From Chloroflexota bacterium (lineage in GTDB: Bacteria; Chloroflexota; Dehalococcoidia; GIF9; AB-539-J10): 8,318 bases of DNA. The notes beneath the pieces were generated by a model that saw only the letters and a program-made list of their open reading frames with translations, searched no databases and was not told the DNA's origin. The position numbers and the translations under genes were made by a program. Positions 1 through 5,277 of the stretch are shown piece by piece; position 1 is the stretch's first letter; each line of letters starts with the position of its first letter. The stretch lies in contig CP070793.1 of the NCBI GenBank assembly GCA_020346965.1, forward strand, positions 825,530 to 833,847. The letters run 5' to 3'.

Positions 1-330
1 ACAGGGGACGTGGGCCGCCCCGGTTTTCATAATTCCGAAGTCGCTTATCATAAACTGTGGGCAGTTCGGTAAAACGGTAGCTACTTTGTCGCCTTTCTTA
101 ACGCCTAAGTCAGCCAGTGCCGCAGCCAATCTGTCGCTAAGAAGCCTCAGTTCGCCATAAAGAATTTCTTTCCCCAAATAGAAGCAAGCAGCTTTGTCAG
201 GAAATTCAGCCGCTGTGGCATCCAGAAGATTGTGGACGGTAACTCTAGGATAGGGCTCCCTTGTGGGCGGAAGCTTATACGGCCCCATCCTGTACTGATT
301 TAGCCATGGTTTTTCAGCCATAGTGACCAC
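1..330 (-). CDS. AMP-forming acyl-CoA synthetase (FadD-like ligase), N-terminal part, cut by window edge
   Basis: The open frame runs off the left edge, so only about 110 residues of a protein normally near 550 are visible. The N-terminus has the look of long-chain acyl-CoA/AMP ligases: a WLNQY segment, then VHNLLDATAAEFPDKAACFY, a YGELRLLSDRLAAALADLGV helix, KKGDKVATVLPNCPQF and a GIMKTGAAHVP segment. In this family ATP and CoA convert a carboxylic acid to acyl-CoA via an acyl-adenylate. The catalytic P-loop and adenylation motifs lie outside the window, so substrate class cannot be judged. I prefer the GTG start at 330: an AGGGGGTG ribosome site sits at the right distance, while the in-frame ATG at 321 is about 16 nt from its core. 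The gene begins 11 bp after the AOR stop, so the two are probably co-transcribed, and the ligase could activate the acid made by AOR. Confidence 0.85.
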   Translation of the reverse strand, partial: MVTMAEKPWLNQYRMGPYKLPPTREPYPRVTVHNLLDATAAEFPDKAACFYLGKEILYGELRLLSDRLAAALADLGVKKGDKVATVLPNCPQFMISDFGIMKTGAAHVPC

Positions 331-335
331 AATTT

Positions 336-343
336 CACCCCCT
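336..343 (-). promoter_or_regulatory. Ribosome binding site of the acyl-CoA ligase, overlapping the AOR stop codon
   Basis: AGGGGGTG on the minus strand differs from AGGAGGTG at one position. It overlaps the TAG stop of the AOR gene (342-344). Its AGGGGG core is 7 nt from the GTG at 330 and about 16 nt from the ATG at 321, so it favours the GTG start. The arrangement suggests translational coupling with AOR. Confidence 0.6.
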
Positions 344-2198
344 ATATCTGGTCGACTACATAATCCAGGTCCAGATCCTTAAGCCTTTCTGGCGTCGGCT
401 TTCCGGTCTTCTTGTCCCAGCCGCGCAACTCATAATAGGCATCCAGTGACTGGTCTAGCTTCTGTATAGTATGCCCCTCGGCGGCACCCTCGGGCAATGG
501 TTCCTCGAGCAATCGTTTGGGTAGAGTATCATCGACCCTGGTTAAGCCCTCCCTAACGTTGAAAGCTCTAGCCAGGTTATAGACCCTCTCGCCAATTCTC
601 CTGAAATCGCCGGCACTGAGCTCCCAGCCAACGCAGTTGGCTATCATATCAGCCCAGTCTTCAGCAGCCAGCGCCATACCCATGAACTTGCACGTTCCCA
701 TACAATCAAAGACCGTGAGGGCATCCTCGAGGTCCTTCACGACCTTAGCTTCAGCAGGATTCTCTACTATCCAGTCTTCGATTCTACTATCCTCAACGCA
801 CAGGAAAGGTGTGTCTACAAAGGCTGGTCCTTCAACGTAAGCCGTGATATGGTCGCCACCGCGGTTGGCCGTGACAAATGCCAGACCGCATATCTTGGCC
901 GCCCTCGGATCATAGGCCGGTAACTCCAGCCCTTTGACATGCATGGCAAACCTTTCCGCACCTTTATTGAGTTTCGCCGCTACCCTCTTGGTCCCCTCTG
1001 CCAACAGGTCACCTATACCCTCCCTTTTGGCTATTTTGTGTATGAGTTCAATAACAGCATCCGCATCACCAAATTTCAGCTCCAGTCCGTCGGTGTCGGC
1101 CTTAGTCAATATATCCTTTTCGTAGCACTCCATGGCAAAGGCTATGGTGCTACCAGTAGATACTACATCCAGCCCGTAGTCATCGCACAAATTGTGTGCG
1201 AATGTCACTGCCTCAAGGTTGTCCAGGGCACACATACCGCCAAAAGCACCGATTGTTTCATATTCCGGCCCCTCACCCTTACAGGCATAGGGCCCGCTTT
1301 TCACCACACTTACCCGGCAACAGCTGATGGGACAGGCGTAGCAGTGTTTCCTGTCCACCAGGAGCGTGCTCTCCAGTGTGACTCCGCTTATCTTGTCTAT
1401 ATCTGGAGCAACCCCTGTTTGCCAGTTCCTGGTGGGAAACCCTCCCCTGACATTCACCAAATCGGTAACCATAGCCGTTCCATAGGTCTCGAGGGTAATC
1501 TTCAGCAGGCTTTCGTTGACCAGGTCATAGTTCCTCTTGGAGATTTGAACGAAAGCATCTTTGTTGGCGATTTTGATCTCCTGCGTTCCTCTGACAGCCA
1601 CTGCCTTAAGCCGTTTCGCCCCCATTACTGCCCCAAGCCCACATCTGCCGGTAGGTCGGTGAATATCGTTGAATATACCCGCATATCTGACCAAGTTCTC
1701 ACCAGCTATGCCAACGCAGGCAACATTGAACTCCTCATCCAGTTCTTCCCTAATCAGCCTGTACGTTTCACCAACATTTCTGCCCCACAGGTGTCCAGCG
1801 TCCCTGAGCTCAGTCTTGCCGTCGTCCATTACAAGGTATACTGGTTCGGGTGAAATGCCTTCGAAGATAATCCCGTCGAAACCAGAGTTCTTCAAGTAAA
1901 CTCCCCAGGTTCCTCCTGAGTTTGCTTCCCCCCAGAAACCAGTCAGAGGCGACTTTGCTACTACACAATATCTTCCTGCGCTTGGTGATTCCGTGCCAGT
2001 TAAGGGGCCGGTCATGAAAATAAGCTTATTGTCGGGTCCGAACGGGTCAGTGCCCTTGGGCACCTCGTCAAAAAGGTATTTTGTTGCCAGTCCACTTCCT
2101 CCCAAGAACATCTTACAGTCATCCTCTTTGAGAGCCTCCTTTGACATCTTGCCCGTTGTCAAATCAACCCTGAGTATCTGTCCCATATAACCGAACAT
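342..2198 (-). CDS. Tungsten/molybdenum-dependent aldehyde:ferredoxin oxidoreductase (AOR family)
   Basis: This 618-residue protein has the usual length for the AOR family, whose members interconvert aldehydes and carboxylic acids with ferredoxin, using a bis-pterin W or Mo cofactor and one [4Fe-4S] cluster. The N-terminal domain has AGRYCVVAKSPLTGFWGEAN near 75-94. The first pterin loop, GRCGLGAVMGAKRLKAV, is at 184-200. Cluster cysteines are C286, C289 and C293 (CYACPISC), with C503 in DCMGTCK, the equivalent of the DxxGLC pterin/cluster motif. E312/E314 in GPEYET and H450 in RGGDH match the catalytic Glu and His of Pyrococcus furiosus AOR. I chose the ATG at 2198 because AGAGGAGGAG lies just before it and MFGYMGQILRVDL is the typical family start. 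An in-frame start 36 codons upstream would overlap the preceding gene. The substrate subfamily (AOR, BamB-like or other) cannot be decided. No separate Fe-S partner subunit is seen nearby. Confidence 0.95.
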   Translation of the reverse strand: MFGYMGQILRVDLTTGKMSKEALKEDDCKMFLGGSGLATKYLFDEVPKGTDPFGPDNKLIFMTGPLTGTESPSAGRYCVVAKSPLTGFWGEANSGGTWGVYLKNSGFDGIIFEGISPEPVYLVMDDGKTELRDAGHLWGRNVGETYRLIREELDEEFNVACVGIAGENLVRYAGIFNDIHRPTGRCGLGAVMGAKRLKAVAVRGTQEIKIANKDAFVQISKRNYDLVNESLLKITLETYGTAMVTDLVNVRGGFPTRNWQTGVAPDIDKISGVTLESTLLVDRKHCYACPISCCRVSVVKSGPYACKGEGPEYETIGAFGGMCALDNLEAVTFAHNLCDDYGLDVVSTGSTIAFAMECYEKDILTKADTDGLELKFGDADAVIELIHKIAKREGIGDLLAEGTKRVAAKLNKGAERFAMHVKGLELPAYDPRAAKICGLAFVTANRGGDHITAYVEGPAFVDTPFLCVEDSRIEDWIVENPAEAKVVKDLEDALTVFDCMGTCKFMGMALAAEDWADMIANCVGWELSAGDFRRIGERVYNLARAFNVREGLTRVDDTLPKRLLEEPLPEGAAEGHTIQKLDQSLDAYYELRGWDKKTGKPTPERLKDLDLDYVVDQI

Positions 2199-2247
2199 AT
2201 TTGCTCCTCCTCTTATTTGGTCGTACTTGCTCCTAAACTGGTCTTTC

Positions 2248-2511
2248 TCAACGTTCAAATTCTGCTTTGGCAGCATCCATTCGCCGCACAGGGTGGATTG
2301 TATCAAACGGCGTCTGCGTCAGTTGGAGGACTCGTTTCAATACTTTCTCGTCAGGTGCCTCCCATTCACAGAAGTGCTTATTCTCAGCGAAATCGCAGTA
2401 ACTACACCTCCAAGAGACGCCTTCCGGTACGTAGTTAGGGGCGGCTTTGGCACGTGCAATCAGCTCCTCCTCAGTGAATGTCGCATTGTGAACAACTATG
2501 AAGCGTGGCAT
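2248..2511 (-). CDS. Small Cys-rich protein, DUF4242/SCO4226-like (ferredoxin-like fold)
   Basis: The product has 87 residues. It starts MPRFIVVHNATF and has a GVSWRCSYCDFAENKHFCEW segment followed by EAPDEKVLKRVLQ and a TPFDTIHPVRRMD end. This order (MPRF strand, GVxWxxSY, K-x-x-C-x-x-x-AP, then a helix and a V-R strand) resembles the DUF4242/SCO4226 group of small dimeric alpha/beta-barrel proteins, some described as nickel-binding. I recognise it by pattern only. Unusual here are C36 and C39 as a CxxC pair with H46 and C48 close by, which could bind a metal. It sits between the ADH (63 bp upstream) and AOR (49 bp downstream), with a very good AAAGGAGGT ribosome site 7 nt before the ATG. 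A role in AOR function, metal supply or redox is possible, but nothing visible proves one. Confidence 0.8.
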   Translation of the reverse strand: MPRFIVVHNATFTEEELIARAKAAPNYVPEGVSWRCSYCDFAENKHFCEWEAPDEKVLKRVLQLTQTPFDTIHPVRRMDAAKAEFER

Positions 2512-2574
2512 TTTCCTTACCTCCTTTTGGTTCCCCCTGAATCTCTTGAAGTCCGCATAGTGGCTCCGGCAAAT

Positions 2575-3741
2575 CTAGAAATCTATGCTTTTTCCCTCGT
2601 ACACGTAGCTGAAGAACTTCTCGGTCTCTGCAACGCTAGGTATTCTGGGAGAAACAATCAGTGAACCGTCAGCCATGACATTATCTATTAGTTTCTCCAT
2701 TACCTTATTGAAGCTATCCAAATGGATACCTGTTTCCTCAATGCTTAGTGGTTGATGAATTTCACGAGCTAATCCTCGTACAGCTTGCGCCAAAACTGTT
2801 GCCGCCTTTGCTCCCTTTGGTACCTCAAGCTTGATAGCGTGAGCTATCTCTGCCCAGAGTTCTTCACAAGCCTCGCCTATGAATTCGATGGTATAAGGCA
2901 AAAACAGTCCTACCGCCCTGCCATGCGGTGTATGGAAAATGGCACCCAGAGAATGACCTGCAGCGTGGGCCATAGATGACAGCGCATTGATGAAGCCGAT
3001 ACCGGCGATGCAGCCTGCATTATGCATCTTTTCGCGAGCTTCTACATCGTTCCCATCCTTGACTGCCCTTAGAAGATACTGGAATACAATCTGTATAGCT
3101 TTGATACAGAGGCCATCGGTGAAGTCATTCTTCCAGGCACATGTATATCCTTCGATTGCGTGAGCCAGCGCATCCATGCCCGTGTCCGCCGTGATGTGCG
3201 GAGGCATTGCCCGTGCCATTTCCGGATCTACAATGGCAATGTCCGGGGCAATCTCTCGATTAATAAGGCTCAGTTTTCTTTGCTCGGCTGTATCTGTAAG
3301 CACTACCGCAAAGGTCGCCTCGGCGCCTGTCCCCGAAGTTGTGGCAATGCAGACAAGCTTGCATTTGGTGCCCAGACCCAAACCCGAAATAAACGGGTTT
3401 ATCTCCTCCGGTTTTATATCCGGTCTTTCATATTGCACCCTCATAGCCTTAGCTGCGTCCATGACTGAGCCCCCGCCTACACCAATAACCAAGTCCGGTC
3501 CATACTTGTTCATCTGAGCCACTCCCTCCTGCACCGTCTTCAGCGACGGATCAGGTTCAACCTCATCAAAGACTGTGGCTTGTATCTCCGCCTGCCAGAG
3601 TTGTTCCTTTACCTTGTCAATAAGACCCAGCTTCACAATGTTCTTATCGGTAACGATGAATGCCAGTTTCCCCTTCAATTCAGCCAGATGACTAAGTGCA
3701 TCTTGTCCAAAGACTACGTTGGGAACCACGAAGTACCACAT
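2575..3741 (-). CDS. Iron-containing alcohol dehydrogenase (type III, FucO/AdhB-like)
   Basis: The 388 residues match the usual length of group III metal-dependent alcohol dehydrogenases, cytoplasmic NAD(P)-dependent enzymes interconverting alcohols with aldehydes or ketones. The nucleotide-binding loop is GVGGGSVMDAAKA at 87-99, and TTSGTGAEAT at 134-143 is the second conserved glycine-rich segment. By comparison with E. coli FucO, the metal ligands are D190 and H194 (DTGMDALAHAIEGY), H259 (MAHAAGHSLGA) and H273 (TPHG), and all are present. H263 matches a further conserved His, so the enzyme should be active. The start MWYFVVPNVVFG follows a GAGGAGAT ribosome site. The gene is upstream of the small DUF4242-like gene and AOR, so an alcohol-to-aldehyde step feeding AOR, or its reverse, is the natural reading. 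The substrate is unknown; the family acts on many short and long alcohols. Confidence 0.93.
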   Translation of the reverse strand: MWYFVVPNVVFGQDALSHLAELKGKLAFIVTDKNIVKLGLIDKVKEQLWQAEIQATVFDEVEPDPSLKTVQEGVAQMNKYGPDLVIGVGGGSVMDAAKAMRVQYERPDIKPEEINPFISGLGLGTKCKLVCIATTSGTGAEATFAVVLTDTAEQRKLSLINREIAPDIAIVDPEMARAMPPHITADTGMDALAHAIEGYTCAWKNDFTDGLCIKAIQIVFQYLLRAVKDGNDVEAREKMHNAGCIAGIGFINALSSMAHAAGHSLGAIFHTPHGRAVGLFLPYTIEFIGEACEELWAEIAHAIKLEVPKGAKAATVLAQAVRGLAREIHQPLSIEETGIHLDSFNKVMEKLIDNVMADGSLIVSPRIPSVAETEKFFSYVYEGKSIDF

Positions 3742-3843
3742 AGCTATCTCCTCTCCACAAATCAGTTATATTTCTATGAAAAAACTACGTTGACAGATAG
3801 CGGTTACCACTAACTTTCTTGCGATCTTACGCCGCATAAACGT

Positions 3844-4254
3844 CTATTCAGGGAATACAGTCTCAAATGCAGTCATGCAGTTGACCAGTTCCACTGCTGC
3901 TCTCGGCATCTTCATGATTTGGGCCATGTCGCCTTTGACCTTGATCTTGCCGGTCATCATTGACTGGACTGGATCAACTCTTTTGTCCAATATTTGCTTC
4001 ATGTTGGTGAACGGGCCAAATATGCGGTATTTCGGAGACTTCTCGTTTTCGTCCGCAATCACGCTAGCCTCGCGGCATTCGCCGTGCCACAGGTCGAGAT
4101 ACAGGACATGCCTGTTTTTGTATGATGCATCGGGGTCCACGATGATGTAGATATCTCCTTCCCAGTTCTTCGCTGCCTCTTTATATGCCTGGCTGGTTTC
4201 TAGAGCCTTTCTTAGTGCATCGACCCAGTCCTGAGAGCCAAACAAAATAGCCAT
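3844..4254 (-). CDS. SCP2-like sterol carrier/lipid-binding domain protein (first copy)
   Basis: The 136-residue protein consists of little more than one SCP2-like domain. The N-terminal helix region (DWVDALRKALETSQAYKEAAKNW) is followed by strands DIYIIVDPD and HVLYLDLW, and then the hallmark C-terminal part: a QSMMTGKIKVKGDMAQIMKM segment (97-116) and a last helix, PRAAVELVNCM. In this family a hydrophobic tunnel holds fatty acyl, sterol or similar ligands. Bacterial members often sit beside acyl-CoA or terpenoid metabolism genes. No signal peptide or membrane segment is seen, so it should be cytosolic. The ATG is preceded by AAGGAGGAGG at 5 nt. It lies 102 bp upstream of the ADH and 134 bp downstream of a second SCP2-like gene. 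It could present a hydrophobic alcohol, aldehyde or acid to the enzymes; that role is inferred from context. Confidence 0.8.
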   Translation of the reverse strand: MAILFGSQDWVDALRKALETSQAYKEAAKNWEGDIYIIVDPDASYKNRHVLYLDLWHGECREASVIADENEKSPKYRIFGPFTNMKQILDKRVDPVQSMMTGKIKVKGDMAQIMKMPRAAVELVNCMTAFETVFPE

Positions 4255-4280
4255 TTTAGCCTCCTCCTTATGAATTTCGG

Positions 4281-4296
4281 TTGCTAATTATAGCAA
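4281..4296 (-). promoter_or_regulatory. Candidate promoter -10 box inside a 16-bp inverted repeat upstream of the first SCP2-like gene
   Basis: TTGCTA and TAGCAA form a perfect 6-bp inverted repeat around a 4-bp centre. Read on the minus strand, the centre contains a perfect TATAAT at 4292-4287, 32 bp upstream of the ATG at 4254. This leaves room for a short leader containing the AAGGAGGAGG site. No good -35 box is seen at 17-18 bp (TATCTG or ATATCT), which would fit a promoter that needs an activator or is controlled by a regulator binding the palindrome. Chance occurrence in this AT-rich gap is possible. Confidence 0.35.
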
Positions 4297-4388
4297 TTAT
4301 TACCTATTGCAGATATATAATGCAGACGCCACCATCCCTCCAAAAATAGATCACTTATGTCCTATAGTCAGTCGTGACCCAGTTTATC

Positions 4389-4757
4389 TTATTTCAGTAT
4401 CATTATCTTTGAAACCTTGAACAAGAGCAAAGGGTTACCCCGTGACTTAATCTTGCGGGTAAGCATAGCCAGTATGGGGCTGAGCTGGCCAGAGCTGATA
4501 TGTGCTAGATTCTCAAACCCCGCTTCCATATACGCCGTCGGACTAGTTACTGCATCATTCTGCAGTTCGAGTTTGCCTTGATCGAGATGCAGTGTAACAG
4601 CTACCCCTGACGTCGACTCCTTTATTACCATGCTCCCTTTAACCTTTTGAACGCTCTTATACCTCTTAGGGTTCTTGAGGTTTGTGTCCATAATCTCCTT
4701 GAGCATTGCACCCAGACCGTTCAGTTCTTCCCCCGTTTTCACTCCGACTTCAGTCAT
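4389..4757 (-). CDS. SCP2-like lipid-binding domain protein (second, divergent copy)
   Basis: The 122-residue protein has SCP2-like features: an N-terminal helix (GEELNGLGAMLKEIMDTNL), strands VKGSMVIKES and GVAVTLHLDQGKLELQ, then AYMEAGFENLAHISSGQLSP leading to AMLTRKIKSRGNPLLLFKVSKIM. The last segment corresponds to the GKIKVKGD...KM part of the first copy, but with RKIKSRGN, so the two are distant paralogs rather than a recent duplication. It is shorter at the C-terminus than the first copy. A GAAGGGAGGT ribosome site lies 8 nt before the ATG. It is the first gene of the leftward cluster, transcribed from the divergent region shared with the MoaD-like gene. Lipid, acyl or other hydrophobic ligand binding is the family expectation; the actual ligand is unknown. 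Confidence 0.72.
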   Translation of the reverse strand: MTEVGVKTGEELNGLGAMLKEIMDTNLKNPKRYKSVQKVKGSMVIKESTSGVAVTLHLDQGKLELQNDAVTSPTAYMEAGFENLAHISSGQLSPILAMLTRKIKSRGNPLLLFKVSKIMILK

Positions 4758-4822
4758 CTTCGAATACCTCCCTTCAAGTATGTTTCCTCAGAAATTTCCT
4801 CGCTGGTTCATCCCTTCGCAGT

Positions 4823-4842
4823 GTATTATATTATAATTATAC
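4823..4842. promoter_or_regulatory. AT-rich imperfect palindrome in the divergent intergenic region; candidate bidirectional promoter
   Basis: The 130-bp gap between the leftward SCP2-like gene and the rightward MoaD-like gene holds one strongly AT-rich block starting GTATTATATT and ending ATAATTATAC. It is imperfectly palindromic: 7 of 10 arm positions pair. It contains overlapping TATAAT-like boxes on both strands. A promoter for each direction is plausible here, since both neighbouring genes need one. I could not find a convincing -35 box at standard spacing for either strand, so no exact promoter is assigned. Confidence 0.35.
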
Positions 4843-4887
4843 TGACAGTTGTGATCGTGGATAGAATCGGACTGAGCAGATAGAGAA

Positions 4888-5172
4888 ATGGCATTGATTA
4901 CAGTACGTTTCTATAGCCTGTGGCGTTCTTATATCGGCGCGGCTAGCACTACTTTGCAGGCCGACCACATACAGGAGGCGCTAACTCAGCTCGAGGATGA
5001 ATTCGGTCCCATACTCCGGGAAAGACTCGGCACTGCTGGGATCCGCTTAAATGGAAAGATACAGGACTATTCGCTTGTTCTATTAAACGGTATCGCTCTG
5101 CGCAATCTGAAGAGTAATGACTTGAAGGAAGGAGATGTACTCCATATCTTTCCGCCAGCCGTCGGCGGATAG
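4888..5172 (+). CDS. MoaD/ThiS-family sulfur carrier protein (ubiquitin-like)
   Basis: The 94-residue beta-grasp protein ends in FPPAVGG, the C-terminal Gly-Gly tail that is adenylated and thiocarboxylated in MoaD and ThiS. Other family marks are the first strand ITVRFYSLWRSYIG, the helix QEALTQLEDEFGPIL, the strand YSLVLLNGIALRNL and the near-terminal LKEGDVLHIFPP. MoaD donates sulfur to build the dithiolene of molybdopterin, the pterin shared by Mo and W enzymes. It is the only forward-strand gene in the window, divergent from the AOR cluster and convergent with priA, so a role in making the AOR cofactor is likely (inference). The MoaE partner and an activating E1-like enzyme are not in the window. 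The ribosome site before the ATG is weak. A ThiS-like role in thiamine synthesis or another sulfur transfer role cannot be excluded. Confidence 0.85.
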   Translation: MALITVRFYSLWRSYIGAASTTLQADHIQEALTQLEDEFGPILRERLGTAGIRLNGKIQDYSLVLLNGIALRNLKSNDLKEGDVLHIFPPAVGG

Positions 5173-5258
5173 CCGTTTTAGAATAGTAGACATAGGCGCT
5201 GCCTCTTCCACATGGCAGAAAGTCGACCTTCTGGCCAAAGACAGTTAATCAGTCGATC

Positions 5259-5276
5259 TTCCTGTGGTTTCAGGAA
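5259..5276 (-). terminator. Weak hairpin between priA and the MoaD-like gene
   Basis: TTCCTG and CAGGAA form a 6-bp stem with a 6-nt loop immediately after the priA stop. No run of T follows in either direction, so it is not a typical Rho-independent terminator, though its place between two convergent genes is where one would be expected. The rest of the 105-bp gap (5173-5277) holds nothing else I can support. Confidence 0.2.
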
Positions 5277-5277
5277 A

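Noticed and set aside
939..1853. Plus-strand open frame of about 300 codons opposite the AOR gene
   Set aside because: It lies entirely antisense to the well-supported AOR gene, shows no recognisable domain, and has no ribosome site or operon context.
2199..2306. N-terminal extension of 36 residues for AOR
   Set aside because: It would overlap the end of the DUF4242-like gene. The family start MFGYMGQILRVDL follows a very strong ribosome site at 2204-2213.
2227..2664. Plus-strand open frame of 145 codons opposite the DUF4242-like gene and the end of the ADH gene
   Set aside because: It spans two real genes and their ribosome sites on the other strand and has no recognisable domain.
3790..3818. 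TTGACA on the plus strand as a promoter -35 box
   Set aside because: At 17 bp spacing the -10 would be ACTTTC, a poor match, and no gene follows in that direction.
3742..3843. Possible separate promoter for the ADH (minus-strand TATAAC at 3765-3770)
   Set aside because: The best -35 candidate, CTGTCA, is 20 bp away, so support is too weak. Apart from the ADH ribosome site I see nothing else certain in this gap.
5221..5264. Near-direct repeat AGTCGACCTTCTGG / AGTCGATCTTCCTG, 30 bp apart
   Set aside because: It is only two imperfect copies of about 14 bp in a short convergent gap, with no array, element ends or other sign of function.
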